DNA of 64,000 nucleotides. Origin: Streptomyces pinistramenti. Its GTDB lineage: Bacteria > Actinomycetota > Actinomycetes > Streptomycetales > Streptomycetaceae. Made by a program: the position numbers and the translations under genes. Positions 23,535 through 31,468 of this stretch are shown here, one piece after another. Numbering within the stretch: position 1 is the first letter of the stretch; each line of letters opens with the position of its first letter. The notes beneath the pieces were generated by a model that saw only the letters and a program-made list of their open reading frames with translations, was not told the origin of the DNA and made no database searches. The stretch spans positions 62,001 through 126,000 of the forward strand of contig NZ_JAJCXB010000009.1 of the NCBI RefSeq assembly GCF_020564935.1, in the 5' to 3' direction.

Positions 23535-23953
23535 AGGTGCGGCTCCTTGCAGCTCTTCAGGAGGGGGCGTCACACCGCGACGGTTTCCAGGGGGCGGACG
23601 GCGCTCCCTGGGGGCGGCGCCCGCGTCTCCTGCGGGGTGGCGGGTGACGGGTGGGCACGTCTGGGCTTTGTGGGCGGGGTGCGGACCGCGCTGTCCGACG
23701 CCCCCAGGATAGGTCTCCCGTTCGGAGGGTCGTCACACCGTCCGCTGTGTGGGCATCTGTGCGGGTGGGGCCCGGGGCCGGGGCAGTGGTCGCAGGTCAC
23801 GGCTTTGCGGGTGTCGGGGTAGGGGTGTCCGCGTGGTGGGTACGGGCCTGTCACGGCCTTGCCCGCGGCCTCGGCGCTGCCATACTTACGAGACCGTAGG
23901 TTACGGTCCCGTAGCCGTAGCCGTGCCCCGAGCCCCCGACGAGGGACACCAAC
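23535..23953. promoter_or_regulatory. Divergent region between ppc and the desaturase gene
   Basis: 419 bp. It contains the ppc ribosome binding site near 23545 and the desaturase promoter and operator at 23859-23913. In the remaining about 300 bp I see no gene and no clear structured element. Confidence 0.6.
23859..23913 (+). promoter_or_regulatory. Desaturase promoter with 27-bp inverted-repeat operator
   Basis: TTGCCC (23859-23864) and CATACT/ATACTT (23881-23887) are spaced 16-17 bp. An inverted repeat starts at the downstream edge of the -10: half-sites TACGAGACCGTA (23887-23898) and TACGGTCCCGTA (23902-23913), separated by GGT, match at 11 of 12 positions. Its place over the transcription start suggests repression, most likely by the TetR encoded just downstream of the desaturase. 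Confidence 0.75.
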
Positions 23954-24934
23954 ATGACCGCTGGTCCAGAAGCCGTCGAAGAGTCACCCACACCGGCCGG
24001 CGCACCGCTGCCGTCCGCGACGCTGGGCGGTGACAGCAAGCGCTCCCTTGAGCAGATCACCCTGCTGCTCTTCATCACGGTGCCGTTCCTGGCGCTGCTG
24101 GCCGCGGTGCCGCTGGCGTGGGGATGGGGGGTGAGTTGGCTGGATCTGGGGCTGATGGTGGCGATGTACTACGTCGGCTGCCACGGCATCACGATCGGCT
24201 TCCACCGGTATTTCACGCACGGCGCGTTCAAGGCGAAGCGGCCGCTGCGCGTCGCGCTGGCGATCATGGGGTCGATGGCGGTGGAGGGGCCTCTAGTGCG
24301 CTGGGTGGCGGATCACCGCAAGCACCACAAGTTCTCGGACGCGGAGGGCGACCCGCATTCGCCGTGGCGGTTCGGCGAGACGGTGCCGGCGCTGATGAAG
24401 GGCCTGTGGTGGGCGCACATCGGCTGGATGTTCAACGAGGAACAGACGCCGCAGCACAAGTACGCGCCGGATCTGATCAAGGATCCGGCGATCCGGGCGG
24501 TCTCCCGGCAGTTCATCGTCTGGACGACGGTGTCGCTGCTGATTCCGCCGTTGGTGGGCGGCCTGGTGACGATGTCCTGGGCGGGTGCGCTGAGCGCGTT
24601 CTTCTGGGGTTCCCTGGTCCGGGTGGCGCTGCTGCATCACGTCACGTGGTCGATCAACTCCATCTGCCACGCGGTCGGCAAGCAGCCGTTCAAGTCCCGT
24701 GACCGTTCCGGGAACGTGTGGTGGCTCGCGGTCCTCTCCTGCGGTGAGTCGTGGCACAACCTGCACCACGCGGACCCGACGTGCGCGCGTCACGGCGTGC
24801 TGAAGGGGCAGCTGGATTCCAGCGCCCGGCTGATCCGCTGGTTCGAGAAGGCGGGCTGGGCGTACGACGTGCGGTGGCCGAACGCGTCCCGGATCGATGC
24901 CCGGCGCAAGCAGAAGGCGACCCAGGCGGCATGA
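23954..24934 (+). CDS. Acyl-CoA (delta-9-type) fatty acid desaturase
   Basis: Integral-membrane di-iron desaturase introducing a double bond into long-chain acyl chains. 326 aa. The three His boxes are intact: HRYFTH (84-89), HRKHH (121-125) and HNLHH (268-272). Four TM helices surround them (about 35-57, 62-80, 178-200, 205-222). ATG at 23954 with GAGGGAC upstream. The tetR gene follows after 7 bp, so the pair forms an operon controlled through the inverted repeat before it. Resembles the actinobacterial DesA3-type proteins. Confidence 0.93.
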   Translation: MTAGPEAVEESPTPAGAPLPSATLGGDSKRSLEQITLLLFITVPFLALLAAVPLAWGWGVSWLDLGLMVAMYYVGCHGITIGFHRYFTHGAFKAKRPLRVALAIMGSMAVEGPLVRWVADHRKHHKFSDAEGDPHSPWRFGETVPALMKGLWWAHIGWMFNEEQTPQHKYAPDLIKDPAIRAVSRQFIVWTTVSLLIPPLVGGLVTMSWAGALSAFFWGSLVRVALLHHVTWSINSICHAVGKQPFKSRDRSGNVWWLAVLSCGESWHNLHHADPTCARHGVLKGQLDSSARLIRWFEKAGWAYDVRWPNASRIDARRKQKATQAA

Positions 24935-24941
24935 TTGACGG

Positions 24942-25628
24942 GTGGCGATCGACGGCAGCAGCGTGAGCAACGGCAGCAAGGGAACCTCCTCCGGCGCGGG
25001 TACCAGGCGGACCCGCCGCGTCCGGATGACCGGAGCGGAGCGCCGTGAGCAGCTGCTCGACATCGGTCGCACCCTCTTCGCCGAGCGCGGCTTCGAGGGC
25101 ACGTCGGTCGAGGAGATCGCCGCGAAGGCCGGCGTCTCCAAGCCCGTGGTCTACGAGCACTTCGGCGGCAAGGAGGGCCTCTACGCGGTGGTCGTGGACC
25201 GCGAGATGCGCCGGCTGCTGGACATGGTGACCGGCGCGCTGACCGCCGGCCACCCTCGTGAGCTGCTCGAACAGGCGGCGTTCGCGCTCCTCGACTACAT
25301 CGAGACCTTCACCGACGGCTTCCGCATCCTGGTGCGCGACTCCCCCGTCGCCCAGTCGACGGGCACCTTCGCGTCCCTCATCAGCGACATCGCCACCCAG
25401 GTCGAGGACATCCTGGGCCTGGAGTTCAAGGCCCGCGGCTTCGACCCGAAACTGGCCCCCCTCTACGCCCAGGCCCTCGTCGGCATGGTCGCCCTCACCG
25501 GCCAGTGGTGGCTCGACGTCCGCAAGCCCAAGAAGGCCGAGGTCGCCGCCCACCTCGTCAACCTCGCCTGGCACGGCCTCGACGGCCTGGAGGCGAAGCC
25601 CCGGCTGATCGGCCATCGGAAGAACTGA
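24942..25628 (+). CDS. TetR-family regulator, probable repressor of the desaturase operon
   Basis: 228 aa. A Ser/Gly-rich N-terminal extension of about 30 residues precedes the TetR DNA-binding domain: RREQLLDIGRTLFAERGFEGTS, then the HTH VEEIAAKAGVSKPVVYEHF near residues 60-78. The ligand domain fits FadR/DesT-like acyl-CoA sensing regulators, which is inference from context. GTG 24942; a GTG at codon 9 is an alternative start. It is co-transcribed with the desaturase and likely autoregulated via the operator at 23887-23913. Confidence 0.9.
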   Translation: MAIDGSSVSNGSKGTSSGAGTRRTRRVRMTGAERREQLLDIGRTLFAERGFEGTSVEEIAAKAGVSKPVVYEHFGGKEGLYAVVVDREMRRLLDMVTGALTAGHPRELLEQAAFALLDYIETFTDGFRILVRDSPVAQSTGTFASLISDIATQVEDILGLEFKARGFDPKLAPLYAQALVGMVALTGQWWLDVRKPKKAEVAAHLVNLAWHGLDGLEAKPRLIGHRKN

Positions 25629-25698
25629 GGGCGGGGCGCTTGTGGGTGAGGCGTTGGCGGCCTCGGAGGAAAACTTTTCATTTCCCGGATAACCGGTC

Positions 25699-25735
25699 AT
25701 GGGCGACATCTCGGATTTCCCGCGATGTCGCCCAT
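25699..25735. terminator. 12-bp perfect hairpin after tetR
   Basis: ATGGGCGACATC (25699-25710) and GATGTCGCCCAT (25724-25735) pair completely around a 13-nt loop, 70 bp after the tetR stop. Terminator is the simplest reading. It also marks the edge of the lower-GC segment that follows. Confidence 0.65.
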
Positions 25736-25916
25736 CCAACTCCCTTTCCGGGCCCATTGCGGCTCCCTCTTGGCCGAATATCAACATGCCTCGATGCAGG
25801 TCACGCCGCTCATCACGATACGGTGACAGCGACGTCGACATCGGGCACGGCACCCCTGCACTGACCCCTCATTCGACCGTCGTCGAAAACACCGGGCGAG
25901 CACGAGGAAATCAGAC

Positions 25917-26207
25917 ATGTCCACCGATTTCAAAATCGACGTCGGCCGCATACAAGAAATGCTGAACAAGCTCGCGCATGCAGACGAACGCATGCGGGAC
26001 GCTCAGCGACGCCTGAACAAGGTGGGGCCGAAGGCTTTGGGCACCGACGGCCTGGATGATGCCTGCGATGAGTTCCAGGACCAATGGGGCGATGGCATCA
26101 AGCGCATCGCGGACGCCGCCAAAGACATCCACGAAAAACTTGGGACGACGCTGGATGCATACAAGGCGGGCGAAGAAGAGAACGCCAAGATGCTCGGCAA
26201 GAAGTAA
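25917..26207 (+). CDS. WXG100-superfamily-like small protein
   Basis: 96 aa, predicted helical hairpin, no signal peptide. The turn region FQDQWGDGIKRI carries the Trp-Gly-type turn of ESAT-6-like proteins (here W-G-D-G rather than a strict W-x-G). The C-terminal helix contains YKAGE, a match to the YxxxD/E type VII export signal. ATG at 25917 has GAGGAAA upstream. It is followed 39 bp later by the larger WXG protein, a usual pairing. No ESX secretion machinery (EccB-E, MycP) is encoded in the window, so export would depend on a system elsewhere. Confidence 0.75.
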   Translation: MSTDFKIDVGRIQEMLNKLAHADERMRDAQRRLNKVGPKALGTDGLDDACDEFQDQWGDGIKRIADAAKDIHEKLGTTLDAYKAGEEENAKMLGKK

Positions 26208-26246
26208 CTGCGGAATCAGCAAGAAGATCGGTCCGGAGGGGCATCC

Positions 26247-27509
26247 ATGTCTTGGCGCAGCATGTTCATCGAAGACGACTCGGCCTGGCCCGGCGTCGGG
26301 TTCAACCCCGCAAAGGGAGACCTGCACGCGATCCAAGCCCTGGCGTCCGACGTGAAATCCGTCGGTGACGAACTGGACGAACTGGATCACCTCCTCAAGA
26401 CCGTCGGCAAGAGCGACGGTGCCTGGGAGGGAGAAGCAGCCCAGAATTTCGCGAAGAAACTTGGCGAGCTTCCGAAATTCCTCAAACAGGGCACCGATTC
26501 CATGCACGACTGCGCCAAGGCGCTACGCGGCTGGCACACGCATCTCCAGGAATTCCAGGACAAGGCAGGCAAGATCGAGACGGAGGCAGCCTCGGCCCGT
26601 AAGCAGGCAGATGCGGACCACGATCACTACAACGACCTCTATCAGAAGTACCTACCGTACTTCGGCCGGCCCATGGAGCCCGAGAAGGCAAAGAGGATCA
26701 ACGACGAGATGGATGCGGCGTCCGACAGGTCGAAGCATTCCAAGGACAAACTCGACGACCTCGTCCGCGAAGCGGAGCGCATCCGGTCCCAGTGGAAGGA
26801 CCGCGCCGGTGAAGCCGAGCGCGCCATCCTCAAAGCCTCGGAGAACCGCCCACCGGACATTCACTGGTGGAAGCGGGCCGTCGACGGCCTCAAAAAAGGC
26901 TGGCGGGAGTTCAAGGACTGGCTCGTCGACCATGCCGACCTCTTGTCGACCATTTCGGCGGGCCTGGCCGCAGCCGCCCTGGCCTGCCAGGTGGTACCGG
27001 TCGGCGGCCAGGTCGTCGGCGCTCTGCTCGGTGGGGCTTCCGCGGCCTGCGCGGCCGGTGCGATGGCCGGCCACTGGATGGGAAACGCGCGGGGCAACGG
27101 CACGCCTGGCTGGAAGATCGGGCTGGATGCGCTGGGGGTGATTCCGGGTGTGGGGGGCCTGGCCAAGGGTGCCACCGCGGGCTTCAAGGGAGCTGCCAAG
27201 GGCGCGAGTCTCTTGGGGAAACTGGGCTCGGCCGGCCGGGGGCTGGGTGGCGCGAGAACGGCCGAGGAGATCGCCAAGGGGCTCGGGCAGCCGCTGAGCA
27301 TGAGGGCGGTCAACTTGGGGCTGAAGAAATCGTTCGGTGAAGCGGCTCAGCTCTCGGACAAGGCACAGGCCGCCACGCAGTTGGTCATCAAGGGCGGCTC
27401 CACGGTCAACGGCACTGTCCATCAGGTTGCGGAACATCTTGGCGGCGACAAGCAGACGGTCGCGCCGGGGCCGTCCGGTCAGCAGTTCCACAAGACCCTG
27501 GCAGCCTGA
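26247..27509 (+). CDS. Putative type VII-secreted protein with WXG N-terminal domain
   Basis: 420 aa. Residues 1-110 form a WXG/LXG-like carrier (AWPGVGFNPAKGD, then W60-E-G62 followed by a helix rich in K/L). Residues 105-230 are a long coiled-coil (ARKQADADHDHYNDLY, EAERIRSQWKDRAGEAERA). Residues about 232-277 are a hydrophobic Ala/Gly segment, then a GVIPGVGGLAKG linker often seen before toxin domains in actinobacterial effectors. The final about 100 residues (GLGQPLSMRAVNLGLKKS onward) match no toxin I know. ATG at 26247 with GGAGGGG upstream. Likely an effector of unknown activity. Confidence 0.75.
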   Translation: MSWRSMFIEDDSAWPGVGFNPAKGDLHAIQALASDVKSVGDELDELDHLLKTVGKSDGAWEGEAAQNFAKKLGELPKFLKQGTDSMHDCAKALRGWHTHLQEFQDKAGKIETEAASARKQADADHDHYNDLYQKYLPYFGRPMEPEKAKRINDEMDAASDRSKHSKDKLDDLVREAERIRSQWKDRAGEAERAILKASENRPPDIHWWKRAVDGLKKGWREFKDWLVDHADLLSTISAGLAAAALACQVVPVGGQVVGALLGGASAACAAGAMAGHWMGNARGNGTPGWKIGLDALGVIPGVGGLAKGATAGFKGAAKGASLLGKLGSAGRGLGGARTAEEIAKGLGQPLSMRAVNLGLKKSFGEAAQLSDKAQAATQLVIKGGSTVNGTVHQVAEHLGGDKQTVAPGPSGQQFHKTLAA

Positions 27510-27528
27510 GCAGAGAAGAGATCAACAG

Positions 27529-28668
27529 GTGTCGTACGCAGTCGCCGAAGACGGCGGAACAGCAACAGTGCTGCCGCCCGAGCGGCAGCCCTCCCGGCTG
27601 CACATAGGCTGGATCATGCCGCCCTTCATCCGCGAGCTCCCGGTGGACGCGCCGGACGCGGACACCGCCGCGGAACGCCTGCACGCACTGGCCACGGAGC
27701 TTCTGCCCGACCACTCGGTGGACGATCAGTACCTCTTCGCGCTCATGCTCGGCGCGCAGCTGGAGCCGATGGCGGAAGCCGATGTGATCTATGCCGGTCT
27801 CTGTGTCCTCGAATCGGATGGTCAGCCCAGCGCCTCCACCATCGTCGTCAGTCAGGTACCGCACGAGAGCGAGGATGACGAGCGGTTGCTGCGGCAACTC
27901 CACGAACTCCTTGAGCGCAAACACCCGCAGGATGATTACCGGCGGGTGGAACTGCCTTGCGGACCCGCATTCACCCGCATCGGCTCATCGGATTTCGTTC
28001 TTGCCGCGGGGGTGTCGCCCACCGGCCAGGATCTCCCTGTCCGGCAGTCGCAGATCCAGGTGTACATCCCCCTGCCCGGCAGCCGGGAAATGCTGATCTT
28101 CGCGCTCGACAGCCCGTCGGCAGATGCCTGGGGCCTGCACTCCGAACTGTTCGCCGAGATCCTCAAAACCATCGACTGGGGCACGGACCAGGAGATCGAG
28201 GATTACCGGGCCATCCGGCAGGGCGGCCCGGCGGCGGCCACGGCGCCGGACCCTGTGGTGGAGCAGGAGCTGTACTGGCACTCCAGTCGCCTGCTGGACG
28301 TGGTCGCACTGCGCGGGCGCGTGGACGGAGACGGAAAGGTCAACTCGATTACCTGCGAAGCGTGTTGGGGCAAGGGGCTGCGCACCTCTTGTTCTGCCCA
28401 GCACAACTGGCGTGTCTCCGGGGTGGAGACCAGTGCTCTCCCGGATGCGCTCTCCCGGATCACCGCGTCGTTCACCGCCCAGGGGTGGCAGACAGAATCT
28501 GCGGGAGCGGGCCAGGGAATACGTGCGCTGGCCGGAGATTCCGCGCCACAGCGGTCATTGGGTTTCACCTTCATGGTGTCCGCAGAGGCGGCGGAGGGCG
28601 CACTCACGGCCGTGGTGAAGTCCCCGTGCAGCCGCGTTGCCACGGCCGTTGATTCACTGTTCGGCTGA
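27529..28668 (+). CDS. Unknown protein of the WXG island
   Basis: 379 aa, soluble. The first half (residues about 25-225, beginning IMPPFIRELPVDAPD) is a compact alpha/beta domain. After a linker the second half starts at about residue 245 with LYWHSSRLLDVVALRGRV and contains two closely spaced Cys (ITCEACWGKG), another Cys (RTSCSAQHNW), and a C-terminal strand-rich part. GTG at 27529 follows the effector-like gene by 19 bp, with AGAAGAG upstream, so it is in the same operon. A chaperone or immunity function is possible from position only. I do not recognise the family. Confidence 0.7.
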   Translation: MSYAVAEDGGTATVLPPERQPSRLHIGWIMPPFIRELPVDAPDADTAAERLHALATELLPDHSVDDQYLFALMLGAQLEPMAEADVIYAGLCVLESDGQPSASTIVVSQVPHESEDDERLLRQLHELLERKHPQDDYRRVELPCGPAFTRIGSSDFVLAAGVSPTGQDLPVRQSQIQVYIPLPGSREMLIFALDSPSADAWGLHSELFAEILKTIDWGTDQEIEDYRAIRQGGPAAATAPDPVVEQELYWHSSRLLDVVALRGRVDGDGKVNSITCEACWGKGLRTSCSAQHNWRVSGVETSALPDALSRITASFTAQGWQTESAGAGQGIRALAGDSAPQRSLGFTFMVSAEAAEGALTAVVKSPCSRVATAVDSLFG

Positions 28669-28781
28669 CGGCGCCGGCAGCAGGGGATGACCATGTCACG
28701 GCAGGGAACGTGGCTTGGTACCTCATTCCGCCTGCCGCACCTCTGGCATTCCGATGACGACATTTCAAGGGGTTGGCATAT

Positions 28782-29414
28782 ATGTGGGACAAGCTGGAGC
28801 GAAAAATTGTGGAGGCCCTGGAAAGCGGGGGGTGTGGGGCCTTCGCCGGTGGTTTCGCCGTTGACCGGACCGGCACCAACAGCGGCGAGGCCGCCGGCTA
28901 CGTGCCGCGGGCGAGGAGACCTGAAGTTCTGGTGGGGCACGGCGGGGCCTGCGCGCCTTTGGTGAGGCTCGGAAGTGTTCTTTTCGGGATCCTGACCAAT
29001 GATGTGCCGGCCCTGGCGCCCACCAAGGCCACCGACGACCTTGCGGTACGGAAGCAGCGGCAGGCGGGCAACGGGGCGTTCTTCGGCACCTGGGACAGCC
29101 TGGCCGGGCAGTGGCTGGCGGCCGGTCAGCCGCACAGCGCATCGGGGGTGACCACGGCGGTGGCCCTGGCCGGCGACCGGATGCGGTTTGTGTACGTACA
29201 GTCCCGGCGCGTGTCGGGAAAGCTGGGAGATGCGGTGGAGTTGGGAGCGGAATTTCCGCGTGCCGCGCTTTCCTGGACCCGACTGCGGGACAGTTCCAAG
29301 GACGTCCAGTTCGGGTTTGCGGACGGTTCGTGGGGGACATTGCTCGTGCCCGATATGGATGATTTCCTGGAGCATTTCCCGGAGACGCTGAGCCGTAAAG
29401 AGCCTATTCCGTGA
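28782..29414 (+). CDS. Unknown protein, last gene of the WXG island
   Basis: 210 aa, soluble, no known motif. Features: MWDKLERKIVEALESGGCGAF at the start (first 20 residues amphipathic helix), a central Gly/Ala part, and a strand-rich C-terminal half (VALAGDRMRFVYVQSRR, QFGFADGSWGTLLVPD) that could be a PH-like or beta-barrel fold. ATG 28782 is preceded by AAGGGG. Its 3' end overlaps the convergent VOC gene by 11 bp. Situated 113 bp after the previous gene. Confidence 0.65.
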   Translation: MWDKLERKIVEALESGGCGAFAGGFAVDRTGTNSGEAAGYVPRARRPEVLVGHGGACAPLVRLGSVLFGILTNDVPALAPTKATDDLAVRKQRQAGNGAFFGTWDSLAGQWLAAGQPHSASGVTTAVALAGDRMRFVYVQSRRVSGKLGDAVELGAEFPRAALSWTRLRDSSKDVQFGFADGSWGTLLVPDMDDFLEHFPETLSRKEPIP

Positions 29415-29778
29415 CGGTGCCTGTCGCTTCCAGGAACTCCAGTCGGTTCCCCGCCGGGTCGATGGCGTAGCAGCGGCGGTGGCCCGGGAGGTTGTCGTCC
29501 CAGGTGATGGGGGTGCCGGTGGTGGTGAGGCGGGCGGCGAAGGCGGTGATGTCGTGGACGCGGATGCCGGGGTGGGCCTTGGGGGACGGGTGGTGGTCGG
29601 GGTCGATGCCCAGGTGGAGGTGGGCCGTGCCGGACCGGAACCAGCAGCCTCCGCGGGCGGCGAGTGCCGGGGGCTTGGGGACTTCGGTCATGCCGAGGGT
29701 GCCGGCGTAGAAGGCCCGTAGGGCGGGTTCGCTGCCCGGGGGTGCCGCGAGCTGGATGTGGTCGAGTCCGGTGATCAC
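29404..29778 (-). CDS. VOC (glyoxalase/dioxygenase-fold) family protein
   Basis: 124 aa with one vicinal-oxygen-chelate module pair: LDHIQLAAPPGSEPALRAFY at the start (metal-ligand His in the first strand), HLHLGID in the middle and a Glu-containing final strand (AGNRLEFLEATG). This arrangement occurs in glyoxalase I, bleomycin-resistance and related enzymes; substrate cannot be told. GTG at 29778 has AGGAGG 6 nt upstream, a near-ideal ribosome binding site. Overlaps the end of the convergent unknown gene. Confidence 0.85.
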   Translation of the reverse strand: MITGLDHIQLAAPPGSEPALRAFYAGTLGMTEVPKPPALAARGGCWFRSGTAHLHLGIDPDHHPSPKAHPGIRVHDITAFAARLTTTGTPITWDDNLPGHRRCYAIDPAGNRLEFLEATGTVTE

Positions 29779-29829
29779 GGCACACCTCCTGGTGGGCGGA
29801 TTACGGCCGGCGGGGCGTGGATCCCCCGC

Positions 29830-30645
29830 TCACGGCTTGCGTGCGACCGCGAAGATGCGGCGGAAGGGGAAGGCCGTGCCGTGGCGGCCGGGCGGGTATG
29901 CCTTGCGCAGCAGGTCGCGGTATTGGGAGAGGAATTCGTCGCGGGCGGGCAGGTCGTCGGCGAGGGCGGTGAGGACGGGGCGCAGGGCGGTGCCCTTGAC
30001 CCAGTCGAGGACCGGGTCCTCGCCCTGGAGCATCTGCACGTAGGTGGTTTCCCAGACGTCGGACGTGCAGCCGAGGTCGGTGAGGAGTTCGAGGTAGCCG
30101 ACGGGTTCGAGGATGTGGACGTAGCGGCGGCCGTGGTCACCGAGGCGGGCGCGCCATTCGGGGGCGTCGCACAGCTCGCCGAGCAGGGCGTGGCTGGGCG
30201 AGGTGAAGTTGCCCGGCACCTGGAAGGCGAAGGTGCCGCCGGGGGTGAGGGCGTCGATCCAGCGGCCGAAGGAGTCGGGGTGGTTGACGACCCACTGGAG
30301 CGCCGCGTTGGAGACGATCAGGTCGTAGCGCTCCGTGGGGGCCCAGTCGGTGGCGTCGGCGGGGCCGAAGTCGATGAGGCCGCCGCCGGGGGTCGGTCCG
30401 GCGTAGGAAGCGGCCTGTTCGAGCATGTGGGGCGAGCTGTCCAGGCCGGTGATGTGGGCGTCGGGCCAGCGGTCGGCGAGGAGGACGGTGACGTTGCCGG
30501 GGCCGCAGCCGAGGTCGGCGATGCGGGCGGGACGGCCGGCCGCAGGCAGCTCCGGTATGCGGGTGAGCAGGTCGCGGAACGGGCGGGTGCGGTGCCCGGC
30601 GTGCCGCAGGTACTGCTGTGGATCCCAGGTGGGTGCAACGTGCAT
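29830..30645 (-). CDS. tam: Trans-aconitate 2-methyltransferase-like SAM methyltransferase
   Basis: 271 aa class I methyltransferase. The SAM-binding glycine loop is IADLGCGPGNVT (about residues 42-53), followed by the acidic residue in GLDSSPHML and the post-motif SNAALQWV. The N-terminus (WDPQQYLRHAGHRTRPFRDLL) and the length closely fit Tam, which methylates trans-aconitate. ATG 30645 was chosen because AGAGGGG lies 9 nt upstream. It is divergent from the MarR gene across a 165-bp region with operator-like repeats. Confidence 0.88.
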   Translation of the reverse strand: MHVAPTWDPQQYLRHAGHRTRPFRDLLTRIPELPAAGRPARIADLGCGPGNVTVLLADRWPDAHITGLDSSPHMLEQAASYAGPTPGGGLIDFGPADATDWAPTERYDLIVSNAALQWVVNHPDSFGRWIDALTPGGTFAFQVPGNFTSPSHALLGELCDAPEWRARLGDHGRRYVHILEPVGYLELLTDLGCTSDVWETTYVQMLQGEDPVLDWVKGTALRPVLTALADDLPARDEFLSQYRDLLRKAYPPGRHGTAFPFRRIFAVARKP

Positions 30646-30759
30646 GGGCAAAACCCCTCTGCTGGTACAGGGCCGGTACTGGGCCGTCGCGGGTTCGGTT
30701 CAGGCCAACCCGCCGGAATCACGGGTTCCCGCCGACATGCCCAATAGTCGGCGAAAATA

Positions 30760-30803
30760 TATCTCGACGTCAAGAGACTTCATGTCGACAGACCCTTTAC
30801 ACT
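30760..30803 (+). promoter_or_regulatory. MarR-type operator repeats and leaderless promoter
   Basis: An imperfect 18-bp inverted repeat centred on GACGTC (30760-30777, arms TATCTCGAC/GTCAAGAGA) and a TGTCGACA palindrome (30783-30790) lie just before TACACT (30798-30803). The latter is 7 nt upstream of the marR ATG, implying a leaderless transcript. The repeats would cover the -35/spacer, the expected place for autorepression. Confidence 0.6.
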
Positions 30804-30810
30804 GATCGTC

Positions 30811-31308
30811 ATGGAGGACGAGGTCGACCGACTGGTCGCAGCATGGCGCCGAGAGCGCCCGGACCTCGACGTGGAACCACTTGAGGTCCTCAGCCGAGTC
30901 TCCAGGCTGGCCAGGCATCTCGACCGGGCCCGCCGCATCGCCTTCTCCGAGGTCGGCCTCGAACCCTGGGAGTTCGACGTGCTCACCGCCCTGCGACGGG
31001 CCGGCGCACCGTACCAGCTCTCACCCGGCGCGCTGCTGACGCAGACGCTGGTGACCTCCGGGACGATGACCAACCGCATCGACCGGCTCGCCAAGAAGGA
31101 CCTCGTCGAGCGGCTGCCCGACCCCAGCGACCGGCGCGGCGTGCTGGTCCGGCTGACCCCGGCAGGCCGCGACAAGGCCGACGAGTCACTGGCCGGACTC
31201 CTCACCCAGGAGCGCGCCATTCTCGCCGAACTCTCCCGCCAGCAGCGCGCCGAACTGGCCGGTCTGCTGCGCCGGTTGACCGGACCCTTCGACAACATTC
31301 CGGGGTGA
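30811..31308 (+). CDS. MarR-family transcriptional regulator
   Basis: 165 aa winged-helix regulator. Central features: FDVLTALRRAGAPYQLSPGALLTQTLVTSGTMTNRIDRL (HTH and recognition helix, about residues 55-92) and the wing LPDPSDRRGVLVRLTPAG. The ATG at 30811 has no ribosome binding site but has TACACT 7 nt upstream. Palindromes in front suggest autoregulation, and the divergent methyltransferase gene may also be a target. The effector is unknown. Confidence 0.92.
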   Translation: MEDEVDRLVAAWRRERPDLDVEPLEVLSRVSRLARHLDRARRIAFSEVGLEPWEFDVLTALRRAGAPYQLSPGALLTQTLVTSGTMTNRIDRLAKKDLVERLPDPSDRRGVLVRLTPAGRDKADESLAGLLTQERAILAELSRQQRAELAGLLRRLTGPFDNIPG

Positions 31309-31468
31309 GCGGCGGGGTGCCACCGGTGCCCGAACCGCAACCCGGCCGCCCCGGGAGCCGTGCGGGTCCGGCAGCGCCCCCGTCCGACTCCTGCCCGCCG
31401 CCCGGAACGGCCGCCTCCCGCTCTGACGGCCCCTTGCCCGGCGCCGTCCGGTGGGCTTGGATCGCGCC

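Noticed and set aside
25917..29414. Complete type VII (ESX) secretion locus
   Set aside because: No EccB, EccC, EccD, EccE or mycosin gene lies nearby; only substrate-like and unknown proteins.
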